A stretch of 64,000 nt of DNA. It comes from UBA2387 sp019454665. GTDB lineage: Bacteria; Armatimonadota; Fimbriimonadia; Fimbriimonadales; Fimbriimonadaceae. The notes under the pieces are model-generated. The model was not told the origin of the DNA, did no database searches, and saw only the letters and a program-made list of their open reading frames with translations. Positions 53,959 to 61,361 of this stretch are shown piece by piece. The stretch covers positions 1-64,000 of the forward strand of contig BTVX01000011.1 in NCBI GenBank assembly GCA_045862995.1. The letters are read 5' to 3'. The first letter of the stretch is position 1, and each line of letters opens with the position of its first letter. A program made the translations under genes and the position numbers.

Positions 53959-54813
53959 TCAGCGGAAAGGAGGCGGTGGGGGCGGGGTCGTCCGGAACGG
54001 GGGCGGCTCGGTTAGCGAGACGTGTTCTTCCTGGGCAGTCTCAACGGCCTTCTCCATCTCCTGCAGAGACGTTTCAAGTTCCAATCGAGCCGCTCCAAAG
54101 TCGAGTTCCTCCAACGCGTGGTCGATGCTCTGCAACTGGAGCTTGGCCTCGTCGAGCGCCGAGATGAACTCGCGATGCGAGACCTCCGGGCTGCGCCCGG
54201 CAAATCGGTAACCGATCATCTTCATCCGCAGCGTGTCCACCGTGGTAATAAACACGGCCGCTTGCGCCTCGGTGCGCTGAACACCCGCCATCACGCCTTG
54301 AAGGTGTTGGCGGTACTCCGCGATGTTGCGGTCGGCGATCCGGTAGAGCTCTTGCGCGTGCGAGTCTTTGCTGCTCGCGATCCACACCGTCGGGCGCTGG
54401 TGGAGCGAATGCTCGGTGGATTGGACGTCCTTCGCGATGAAGTCGGCCCGGCGCAACGCGGCGTACACCGAAAGGGCGACCCGCTCTACCGTCTTGGGCA
54501 TCTCCTGCAGGTCGGCGACCTGCTCCTTTCGCATCTTGGAGAGGACTTTCTGGAAGAGTTGAAGCCGGTTCTCGCACTCCATCCAAAGGCGGCGAAGGTG
54601 CGGCGAAGTCCATCGCTTGGCGATGCTCGCCTTGTGCGCGCCGGCCACCCAAACGGCGACCATCGCCCCAGCGGCCACCAGGTTGAACGGCGAGTCGTAG
54701 GTCAGGAACCCCCACGTCAACAGGGCGATCGGAATGCCGAGATAGAACCACCTTCCCCCGGACGCCAGTTCGCTGAGAAACAGCGCGCGATCTTGGCGTT
54801 CGATGTCGTCCAT
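53959..54813 (-). CDS. Membrane protein of unknown function with coiled coil
   Basis: A 284-residue protein: two closely spaced membrane segments (about 23-61), a long helical cytoplasmic part, and a Pro-rich tail (TEPPPFRTTPPPPPPFR). No family was recognised. TAACGT ends six bases before its ATG. It is followed after three bases by ispE, so they may be one transcript. Confidence 0.62.
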   Translation of the reverse strand: MDDIERQDRALFLSELASGGRWFYLGIPIALLTWGFLTYDSPFNLVAAGAMVAVWVAGAHKASIAKRWTSPHLRRLWMECENRLQLFQKVLSKMRKEQVADLQEMPKTVERVALSVYAALRRADFIAKDVQSTEHSLHQRPTVWIASSKDSHAQELYRIADRNIAEYRQHLQGVMAGVQRTEAQAAVFITTVDTLRMKMIGYRFAGRSPEVSHREFISALDEAKLQLQSIDHALEELDFGAARLELETSLQEMEKAVETAQEEHVSLTEPPPFRTTPPPPPPFR

Positions 54814-54819
54814 ACACCT

Positions 54820-54825
54820 ACGTTA
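54820..54825 (-). promoter_or_regulatory. -10 box TAACGT of the gene at 53959-54813
   Basis: TAACGT on the minus strand ends six bases before the ATG at 54813. Confidence 0.35.
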
Positions 54826-56274
54826 CGGCATGGGAGGTCGTCCGGTGGCATTCGGAAGTGCAGATTCCACCGCAAACGCGATTTGGAGGAGTTTCTCGTC
54901 GGCCATGGCGGGTGCCATCAGGTGCAAGCCGACAGGCAAGCCGTTCGTGAACCCGCAGTTGAGCGACAGGGCCGGGCAACCCGCCATGTTGGCTGGAATG
55001 GTGCACACGTCGAGTAGCTTCAGCGCCATCGGGTCCGCGCTCAACTCGCCGATCTTGAATGCCGGGATGGGGCTGGTGGGCGAGAGGATGACGTCCAAGT
55101 CCTCGAACGCCCGTTCGAAGTCCCGCTTCATCAGCGCCCGCACCTGTTGAGCCCGCACGTAGTACGCGTCGTAGTAGCCCGCCGAGAGCGCGTAGGTGCC
55201 GATCATGATGCGCGCCTTGACCTCGTGCCCGAATCCGACGGCTCGCGTGCGCTCCATCATGCCTATGTGGCCCTTGCCTTCCTCGCGCAACCCGTACCGA
55301 ACTCCGTCGAAGCGGGCCAGATTGCTGCTGGCCTCGGCGGGGGCGATGATGTAGTAGGTGGTGACGCCGTACGCGATGGAGGGGATGGAAATGTCGCGGA
55401 CGTCCGCCCCTTCGCGCCGCAGGACTTCGATCGCTTGGTTCACGCACTCGCGAACGCCGGCGTCGGCGGTATCGCCCATCGTCTCGCTGAGCACGCCGAT
55501 CCGGAGGCCCTTGAGGCTGCCGTTTTTGAGCCCATCCAATGAGATCGGCGGGACCTGCAGCGAGGTCGAATCCATCGGGTCGTGACCCGTGACGGCAGAG
55601 GCGAGCCGTGCGGCGTCCTCCACCGTGCGCCCGAAGGGACCGATCTGGTCGAGGCTGGACCCGAAAGCCACCAACCCGTAACGCGAGCAACGTCCGTAGG
55701 TCGGTTTGAACCCAACGATGCCGCAAAGGGAAGCCGGTTGCCGGATCGAGCCGCCCGTGTCGGAGCCCAAGGCCAAGGGGGCCAACTCGCCCGCGACCGC
55801 TGCGGCCGAGCCGCCCGAACTGCCGCCCGGAGAGCGTTCGGTGTCCCACGGGTTGCGCGTGAGTTGGAAGGCGCTGTTCTCGGTGGACGTGCCCATGGCG
55901 AACTCGTCCATGTTGGTCTTGCCCAGAAGCACCAGACCTTGCGCTTTGAGCTTGGCCGTCACCGTAGCGTCGTAGACGGGGACGTGGTTTTCCAGAATGC
56001 GCGAGGCGCATGTGGTTCGCACGCCGCGTGTGACGATGTTGTCTTTCAGCGCCACGGGCACGCCGCACAGCGGGCCACCCTCTCCGGCGTCAAGCAGTGC
56101 CTGGGCGGCATCGGCCCACCGCATCGTCTCCTCGGAGTCGAGGGTGAGGAACGCGCCGAGTCGCGGGTCCTGAGCGGCGATCCGGTCCAGATGGGCTTGG
56201 GCGAGTTCGCGCGCGGACCATTCGCGACGGCGCAGCCCTTCGGCCAGTTGGGAGGCGGTGAGCGTCGTGATCAA
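54823..56274 (-). CDS. gatA: Asp-tRNA(Asn)/Glu-tRNA(Gln) amidotransferase subunit A
   Basis: A 483-residue amidase of the GatCAB complex, which makes Gln-tRNA(Gln) or Asn-tRNA(Asn) by amidation. The Ser-cisSer-Lys triad is K77 in GVPVALKDNI, S152 in SPGGSSGGS and S176 in SDTGGSI. It follows gatC by nine bases. gatB is not in the window. Confidence 0.95.
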   Translation of the reverse strand: MITTLTASQLAEGLRRREWSARELAQAHLDRIAAQDPRLGAFLTLDSEETMRWADAAQALLDAGEGGPLCGVPVALKDNIVTRGVRTTCASRILENHVPVYDATVTAKLKAQGLVLLGKTNMDEFAMGTSTENSAFQLTRNPWDTERSPGGSSGGSAAAVAGELAPLALGSDTGGSIRQPASLCGIVGFKPTYGRCSRYGLVAFGSSLDQIGPFGRTVEDAARLASAVTGHDPMDSTSLQVPPISLDGLKNGSLKGLRIGVLSETMGDTADAGVRECVNQAIEVLRREGADVRDISIPSIAYGVTTYYIIAPAEASSNLARFDGVRYGLREEGKGHIGMMERTRAVGFGHEVKARIMIGTYALSAGYYDAYYVRAQQVRALMKRDFERAFEDLDVILSPTSPIPAFKIGELSADPMALKLLDVCTIPANMAGCPALSLNCGFTNGLPVGLHLMAPAMADEKLLQIAFAVESALPNATGRPPMP

Positions 56275-56283
56275 GGGCGGGTC

Positions 56284-56574
56284 TCAGTCCTCGATGATGG
56301 TCGGAACGACGAAAAGGCCGGCTTTGGAGAGCGGTGCGTTGCTTAGGGCTTCGGCCCGTTGAAGCACCACTCCCACGCGATCATCCGACCACACGTTGGT
56401 CAAAGACATGGCGTGCGAGACGGGCGGCAGGTCTCCGGTGTCCACGTCTTGGATGTCGGCGAAGTGTCCGAGCAACGCGTTCAACTCGCCCTGCAGGGCG
56501 AGAACCTCGGTCTCGTCGAGGTCGAGACGAGCCAATCGGGCGACGTGGCGCACTTCGTCGAGGGAGATCGCCAT
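56284..56574 (-). CDS. gatC: GatCAB amidotransferase subunit C
   Basis: A 96-residue small subunit that clamps GatA and GatB. The start AISLDEVRHVARLARLDLDE and ending GLFVVPTIIED are diagnostic. The ATG at 56574 is chosen over an upstream one; TAGAAT lies eight bases before it. gatA follows, so the operon runs gatC-gatA. Confidence 0.94.
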   Translation of the reverse strand: MAISLDEVRHVARLARLDLDETEVLALQGELNALLGHFADIQDVDTGDLPPVSHAMSLTNVWSDDRVGVVLQRAEALSNAPLSKAGLFVVPTIIED

Positions 56575-56582
56575 GGGGCTTG

Positions 56583-56588
56583 ATTCTA
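56583..56588 (-). promoter_or_regulatory. -10 box TAGAAT of gatCA
   Basis: TAGAAT on the minus strand ends eight bases before the ATG at 56574. Confidence 0.5.
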
Positions 56589-56598
56589 GCACGATTGG

Positions 56599-56676
56599 GG
56601 TTCGTCGGTTCGGTGGGGTTCGGTGAGGTTCGGTGGAGTTCGGTTTGGTTCGGTTTGGTTCGGTTTGGTTCGGGCT
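56599..56676 (+). repeat. 10-bp TTCGGT array, direct orientation
   Basis: Eight units with period exactly ten bases (GGTTCGGTTT and variants). It lies upstream of gatC and faces the array at 57611-57690 in inverted orientation, with the HNH gene between. The rest of the gap up to 56811 has a further short direct repeat, GCCAACNGCCAACC (56722-56752), and no gene. Confidence 0.9.
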
Positions 56677-56813
56677 GTCTGGCTAAGGTCGGGCAGAGGT
56701 TGAATCGGAGATCTTCCAGACCGCCAACAGCCAACCGCCAACTGCCAACCGCAACCTCGACCAAGTCCACTTGCCCACGACGTGAAGCGTCTGGGCCGTC
56801 GTCAACGTCCTAG

Positions 56814-57029
56814 TACATTGAGCATGGCTCGTTTCATTGTGGTTTTGTCGGCGTACTTCCATCGGCCGCCCGCGTGGGCGGATTCGATCATACGTGCGTG
56901 TCTCGACCACCCTGACGGAGGCCCGCATGCATTACGCCTGCGGGCCTCTTGCGTTGAGTCCGGCTCGGTTCGCTGTCCTGCCTTGCGCCTCATTCGGCGC
57001 CGCGCAAAGTCCCCATTCGGAGTTCCGCC
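56814..57029 (+). promoter_or_regulatory. Leader of the HNH endonuclease gene with attenuator-like hairpin
   Basis: A TACATT box (56814-56819) is followed by about 200 bases before the HNH ATG. A perfect 10-bp stem GAGGCCCGCA/TGCGGGCCTC (56918-56948, loop 11) is followed by TTGCGTTG. An ORF opens at ATG 56824 (MARFIVVLSAYFHRP) and runs past the HNH start in another frame to 57078, so translation of it would cross both hairpin and HNH start. A regulatory leader is the likely reading. Confidence 0.5.
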
Positions 57030-57569
57030 ATGGCCAGCCACGAAGTCCTCGTTCTCAATGCCAACTATGAGCCTCTAAACGTCACGACGATCCGGCGGGC
57101 GATGTCCCTGGTCTTGCTTGGAAAGGCCGATGTGTTGCATCGCCGCGACCGTCCCGTTGCCACCGCCCGCGGTTTGTACGAAGCCCCCTCGATCCTGCGG
57201 ATGAAGTACCAGGTCCGCCGCCCGTTGCCGCAACTTCGGCTCTCCCGCCATTCGGTGCTCGCACGCGACCATTACACGTGCCAGTACTGCGGCGTCAAGG
57301 GGCGCGACCTGACCATAGACCACGTCCTCCCACGTTGGGCGGGCGGGCCGGACACGTGGGACAACCTGGTGGCCTGCTGCCGCAAATGCAACCTGAAGAA
57401 GGGCGACAAGACGCCTCAGCAGGCGGGCATGCGATTGGCGCGAACCCCGCGCCGGCCCCAGTTCGTGCCCTACCTGTCGTTGCCCTTGTACTTGAAGGCT
57501 CAGAACAACGACGAGTGGCGGTTCTATCTGCCCCAGTTCCGCGAGTTCTCGACGCTCACCCAGAATTGA
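57030..57569 (+). CDS. HNH endonuclease family protein
   Basis: A 179-residue protein with an HNH nuclease core: CQYCG, IDHVLPRWAGGPDTWDNLVACCRKCN and KKGDKTP contain the four zinc cysteines, the catalytic His in DH and the Asn. The N-terminal 75 residues (VLVLNANYEPLNVTTIRRAM) are conserved in a family widespread in Actinobacteria and Deinococcus relatives, with no known biological role. GGAG stands seven bases before the ATG. It lies between inverted TTCGGT decamer arrays. Confidence 0.85.
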   Translation: MASHEVLVLNANYEPLNVTTIRRAMSLVLLGKADVLHRRDRPVATARGLYEAPSILRMKYQVRRPLPQLRLSRHSVLARDHYTCQYCGVKGRDLTIDHVLPRWAGGPDTWDNLVACCRKCNLKKGDKTPQQAGMRLARTPRRPQFVPYLSLPLYLKAQNNDEWRFYLPQFREFSTLTQN

Positions 57570-57582
57570 GGGTGGGCGTCGG

Positions 57583-57690
57583 CGGGTTGAGGTCCGGCTC
57601 CCCTCGGCCCGACCTCAACCCGAACTCAACCGAACAAAACCGAACAAAACCGAACAAAACCGAACAAAACCGAACCCCACCGAACCCCTC
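57583..57690 (+). repeat. Hairpin and inverted 10-bp ACCGAA array after the HNH gene
   Basis: CGGGTTGAGGTC (57583-57594) pairs perfectly with GACCTCAACCCG (57611-57622). Then ACCGAACAAA-type decamers with exact ten-base period run to 57690 and end at the stop codon of the MerT-like gene. They are the inverse orientation of the array at 56599-56676. Confidence 0.9.
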
Positions 57691-58057
57691 AATGATGCGG
57701 CGCGTGCCAGATCAGCGGGGCGGCGTTGGCAACCACCACCACCACGGCCACAAACCACATCACGGCGATGTTCATCCGGCGCAAGGCGCGGGCTTGAGCG
57801 GCTGGCTCGTGGCACCCGTGGTGGGCCTGGCAACACTGGCCGACCGGCTTGTACACCGACCGAAAACCCCACGCCAATTGCAGACCGGCAACCGTCCAAA
57901 AAAGCGGACGCCACGGCTCGAGCGCGTGCGCCCATCCCGAGAACGCGGCTCCTCCCAAACCCACGGCCAGCGCCGGAAGCCAGCAACACGCGTTGCACAA
58001 CAGGCCAGTGGCCAGAAGTCCAAGGACACCCATGGTCTGCCGACGGGAGGCGATCAT
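57689..58057 (-). CDS. MerT-like membrane transport protein
   Basis: A 122-residue membrane protein with three hydrophobic segments. The first contains CNACCWLPALAVGLGG and is followed by SGWAHALEPWRPLFWTVAGLQLAWGFRSVYKP, similar to MerT mercuric transporters with their paired Cys. Extra Cys and His (GQCCQAHHGCHEP) may bind metal. No mer operon is nearby, so another metal or a metabolite is possible. TACAAT lies eight bases before the ATG. Confidence 0.6.
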   Translation of the reverse strand: MIASRRQTMGVLGLLATGLLCNACCWLPALAVGLGGAAFSGWAHALEPWRPLFWTVAGLQLAWGFRSVYKPVGQCCQAHHGCHEPAAQARALRRMNIAVMWFVAVVVVVANAAPLIWHAPHH

Positions 58058-58065
58058 CTGAGTGG

Positions 58066-58071
58066 ATTGTA
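58066..58071 (-). promoter_or_regulatory. -10 box TACAAT of the MerT-like gene
   Basis: TACAAT on the minus strand ends eight bases before the ATG at 58057. Confidence 0.5.
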
Positions 58072-58140
58072 GCATCTATTGCAAATACATTGCAGTATCT
58101 GGGTCCGCCTTGGGCCCTGTTCGTGGCATTCTAGGCACCG

Positions 58141-59382
58141 GTGACGCGCGAGCCCGCCCCCAACCCGTTTCCAGCCGTGCCTTATCTGGGCTACGTGCTG
58201 TTGCACGTCGCGCTCGCCCCGCTCCTGGCGTTGCAGGGCATTCGGCGGGCGAGGCGGCGGCAATACACGCGGGGCTGGCGGGAGCGCCTGCTCGGACCCG
58301 CAACGCCGGGTCCCATCGAGGTCGCCGTCCTGAGCGTGGCCTTGGGCGAAACGCGGACGGCGATCCGGGTGGCAAGGGAACTGCGTTCGGTCGGGGCGAC
58401 CGTTGGCGTCTTTCCGCTGGAGGACGCCTGCCTGGACCTCGTCCGGAAGGAGGGCGACTTGCCGTCGGGTTCCTCGCCCTTCAACAGCCCGCTGTCGGCC
58501 GCGTGGTTTCTCCGCCGGGTGAAGCCCAAGGAACTCTGGTTTGTCGAGTGGGCCGACCAGACGCACCTGCTTGCCCTGTGCCGGCTGCGCGGCATCCGAA
58601 CCCGCATCGTGAACGCCTACTTCACCGAACGCGACGCCCAACGCGCCGCCCGCCATCCGTGGCGACTCTCCCTCGTGGACCGCTGGAGCGTCCAGAGCGA
58701 AGGGGCTCGCGACCGGCTGGTGGCTTTGGGGGTCGCGCCCGATCGCATCGCGGTGAGCGGACCCTCCATCGGCCTGACCCCGTACTCAACCGACGCCCTT
58801 GAAGCCCTACGGTGCAAGTGGCGCGAGTTGCTCCGGCTGGATACCGGCCAGACCCTGCTCGTTGCGGGCAGCACCTACGCCGACGAGGAGCGGCTAGTGG
58901 AAGCGGCGTTCAAGATGTGGCGGAAAACGCGGCCGGGTGCACGCCTGGCGATCGCGCCGAGGCACCTGGATCGGGCGCCCGGCATGACCGGCCCGTTCGC
59001 ACGCCGGAGCGAAGGCCCGACCGATGCGCCAATCGTCGTGCTCGATACGTTGGGCGAACTGCGGGAGGTCTACACCGTCGCCTCGGTCGCCCACTTGGGC
59101 GGCTCGTTCGACCACGGGGTGGGCGGGCACACGCCGGTCGAGGCGTTGGCGGCGGGCGTGCCTGTCACCCATGGGCCCTGCTTCCACCAGCAGGAGTCGT
59201 GGATCGAACGGCTCCGAGCCGAAGGGCTTGCCCTCCAAACAACGGATGCGCCGACGCTCGCCGAGGCCTGGGAGCGGCTAGCGTCGGGCGACGAGGCGTC
59301 CTACCGAGCGAGCGCCGAGCGGTTGGTGGCGAATCAATCGAGCGTGTTCGCAGACGAATGGACCGGTAAGCTCGGCTCATGA
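58141..59382 (+). CDS. waaA: 3-deoxy-D-manno-octulosonic acid (Kdo) transferase
   Basis: A 413-residue GT-B glycosyltransferase anchored by an N-terminal segment (about 10-33). The C-terminal donor domain has LLVAGSTYADEERLVEAAF, IAPRHLDRA, VVLDTLGELREVYTVA and HTPVEALAAGVPVTHGP, matching WaaA/KdtA enzymes that add Kdo to lipid IVA. It is evidence for lipopolysaccharide. The GTG start has no ribosome site. It overlaps rsmI by ATGA. Confidence 0.85.
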   Translation: MTREPAPNPFPAVPYLGYVLLHVALAPLLALQGIRRARRRQYTRGWRERLLGPATPGPIEVAVLSVALGETRTAIRVARELRSVGATVGVFPLEDACLDLVRKEGDLPSGSSPFNSPLSAAWFLRRVKPKELWFVEWADQTHLLALCRLRGIRTRIVNAYFTERDAQRAARHPWRLSLVDRWSVQSEGARDRLVALGVAPDRIAVSGPSIGLTPYSTDALEALRCKWRELLRLDTGQTLLVAGSTYADEERLVEAAFKMWRKTRPGARLAIAPRHLDRAPGMTGPFARRSEGPTDAPIVVLDTLGELREVYTVASVAHLGGSFDHGVGGHTPVEALAAGVPVTHGPCFHQQESWIERLRAEGLALQTTDAPTLAEAWERLASGDEASYRASAERLVANQSSVFADEWTGKLGS

Positions 59383-60110
59383 GCGGTCGCCTCGTCCTCG
59401 TCGGTACGCCCATCGGCAACTTGGGGGACCTCAGCCCTCGGGCGCGCGAGGCGCTGGATGCCGCCGAAGGCTGGATCGTCGAGGACACGCGCGTCAGCGG
59501 CAAGCTCCAGTCGGCGATGGGTCTCCGCAAGCCGATGCGGGTCCTCAACGAGCACACCAGTGAAGCGAAGATCGAGGCCTATGTTCGCGAGATCGCGGCG
59601 GGGGCGACGCTGGCCCTGCTCACCGATGCCGGGATGCCCGCGATCAGCGACCCCGGCGCGCTCATCGTGGACGCGTGCCGCAACCAGGGCCTCGACGTGG
59701 ACGTCGTCCCCGGCCCGAGCGCCGTCGGCACGGCTTTGGCCCTTAGCGGATTCTTCGCGCAGCGGTATGCGTTTCTTGGCTTTCCGCCGCGCAAGGCGTC
59801 GGCGGCTCAAGCCCTGTTCGCCGAGTTCGCCGAGTCGCCCCTGACGCTGGTGTGCTTCGAGTCGTGCCACCGCATCGAGCCGACGATGCTGGCAGCGGGA
59901 CGGGCATTGGGTTCGCGACGCTTTGCCGTGTGCCGCGAACTGACCAAACTCCATCAGCAAGTGGTGCGTGGCGTTCTTCCCGACGTTCCTGCCGAACAAG
60001 CTATGCCGAGGCGTGGCGAGTTCACTTTGGTGATCGAGGGCCTGCGCCGAACCAAAACGGCGCCCGAAGGCGTCCAATCCGATGAAGGTGACACGGACTC
60101 CTTCAGGTAA
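59379..60110 (+). CDS. rsmI: 16S rRNA (cytidine(1402)-2'-O)-methyltransferase
   Basis: A 243-residue SAM-dependent methylase of the tetrapyrrole methylase fold that modifies C1402 of 16S rRNA. Motifs: GTPIGNLGDLSPRA at the start, VEDTRVSGKL, LTDAGMPAISDPG and VPGPSAV. It is coupled to waaA by an ATGA overlap. Confidence 0.94.
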   Translation: MSGRLVLVGTPIGNLGDLSPRAREALDAAEGWIVEDTRVSGKLQSAMGLRKPMRVLNEHTSEAKIEAYVREIAAGATLALLTDAGMPAISDPGALIVDACRNQGLDVDVVPGPSAVGTALALSGFFAQRYAFLGFPPRKASAAQALFAEFAESPLTLVCFESCHRIEPTMLAAGRALGSRRFAVCRELTKLHQQVVRGVLPDVPAEQAMPRRGEFTLVIEGLRRTKTAPEGVQSDEGDTDSFR

Positions 60111-60170
60111 CATTCGACGGACGCGTCCTGAGTGGCGGGTCTCGGCGTTGCCGAACTTGAGGATTGGACG

Positions 60171-61112
60171 ATGTTGAAAGGATTCTTCTTGGCGCTGATC
60201 GCCCTCGTCACGCTCGTCGCAGGCGCGTTTGGCCAGTCGCGCGATGGTAGTTACCGGTTGCGTAGCGACGATGTGTTGCTCGTGTTGGTCTATGGCGAAA
60301 CGCCGGCCAACGTCCAGATTCCCGTCGGCCCCGATGGCAACATCAGCGCTCCGTACGTGGGCACGATCCGCGCGGCGGGCAAGACGACCAAGGAACTCGA
60401 AGAAGAGCTGACCGACCTTTACCGCGTCAAGCTCAAGCTGCGCGACCCGGTGGTCTCGGTCTCGGTGGTGCTGTACCGCGCGATCCGTGCTTCGGTCACG
60501 GGCTTCGTGAACCGACCCGGCATCGTGGACGGCCTCAAGCCCGGCGACACGTTGCTCACGCTGCTGGCCGCCGGCGGTGGCCCGGTGGTGGATCGGTCCG
60601 ACATGCGCCACGCCACGCTGCGACGCCAGAATTCCCCCGAACTCATCCCGATTGACCTCTATGCGTTGTTGCGTTTGGGCGACACCAGCCAAAACTACGA
60701 GCTTCAGGACGGCGACGAGCTGATCGTCCCCGAGGACGTCAAGAACCGCATCCTTGTTTTGGGCGCGGTCGGCCGACCGGGCACGTTCCCCTACAAGGAG
60801 CCGATGACGGTCATGGATGCCGTGGCGGCGGCAGGTGGCACGATCCGCTACGTTTCGAAGCTCAGCGACGCGACGATCATCCGCGAGATGGACGGTGCTC
60901 CTGGCCAGTTCATGCGCATCCGCGCCAACATGGCGAACTTCATCGCCAAAGGCGACAGCACGCAGAACATCGCCCTCGAGCCCGGCGACCTGATCTACAT
61001 CCCCGAGACGGCCACGCCGGACGTGCAGCGCATCGGCACGATCGCCAGCACGTTCTACTTCCTCGACCAGTTCTTCCGCAACCAGAGCTTCCTCCGGTTG
61101 CTGGGCGGCTAA
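60171..61112 (+). CDS. Polysaccharide export protein with SLBB domains
   Basis: A 313-residue exported protein: signal peptide about 1-20, a polysaccharide-export (Wza-type) N-terminal domain (DDVLLVLVYGETPANVQIPVGPDGNI) and two SLBB repeats (TGFVNRPGIVDGLKPGD and VLGAVGRPGTFPYKEP). It likely forms the periplasmic channel of exopolysaccharide export. GAGG sits eight bases before the ATG. No polymerase genes are adjacent. A terminator follows. Confidence 0.84.
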   Translation: MLKGFFLALIALVTLVAGAFGQSRDGSYRLRSDDVLLVLVYGETPANVQIPVGPDGNISAPYVGTIRAAGKTTKELEEELTDLYRVKLKLRDPVVSVSVVLYRAIRASVTGFVNRPGIVDGLKPGDTLLTLLAAGGGPVVDRSDMRHATLRRQNSPELIPIDLYALLRLGDTSQNYELQDGDELIVPEDVKNRILVLGAVGRPGTFPYKEPMTVMDAVAAAGGTIRYVSKLSDATIIREMDGAPGQFMRIRANMANFIAKGDSTQNIALEPGDLIYIPETATPDVQRIGTIASTFYFLDQFFRNQSFLRLLGG

Positions 61113-61130
61113 CCGCCTTACGAGCCACCG

Positions 61131-61168
61131 AACACCCTGAGGCGAAGGTCGCCGCAGGGGTGTTTTTC
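61131..61168 (+). terminator. Intrinsic terminator after the polysaccharide export gene
   Basis: AACACCCTG/CAGGGGTGTT stem with one bulge, an inner GGCGA/TCGCC stem, followed by TTTTT. Starts 19 bases after the stop. Confidence 0.85.
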
Positions 61169-61174
61169 TTGGAG

Positions 61175-61194
61175 GGACCCGCTCCGTCGGGTCC
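61175..61194 (+). repeat. CTCCGT-loop hairpin repeat, copy 2
   Basis: GGACCCG/CGGGTCC stem with CTCCGT loop, preceded by GGAG. Confidence 0.85.
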
Positions 61195-61204
61195 ATCTAC
61201 GTTC

Positions 61205-61224
61205 GGGCATGACGGAGCATGCCC
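61205..61224 (-). repeat. CTCCGT-loop hairpin repeat, copy 3 (inverted)
   Basis: GGGCATG/CATGCCC stem with ACGGAG loop; on the minus strand it reads GGAG-GGGCATG-CTCCGT-CATGCCC. Confidence 0.83.
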
Positions 61225-61316
61225 CTCCACTTCCGTCAGGACTGGAGGGCGAGACTCGACGAGCCAAGTCCCCTAAGAAGGCTCCGCAAGCGTCCCCCGC
61301 CATGACTTGCCATCGA

Positions 61317-61336
61317 GGGCACAACGGAGTGTGCCC
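61317..61336 (-). repeat. CTCCGT-loop hairpin repeat, copy 4 (inverted)
   Basis: GGGCACA/TGTGCCC stem with ACGGAG loop. The rest of the 249-base gap (61113-61361) shows only these repeats and the terminator. Confidence 0.83.
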
Positions 61337-61361
61337 CTCGAACAAGCCTGTTGCGAATGCG

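Noticed and set aside
56599..57690. Group I or II intron or intein around the HNH gene
   Set aside because: The gene stands alone with its own start and leader; no intron core or split host gene was seen.
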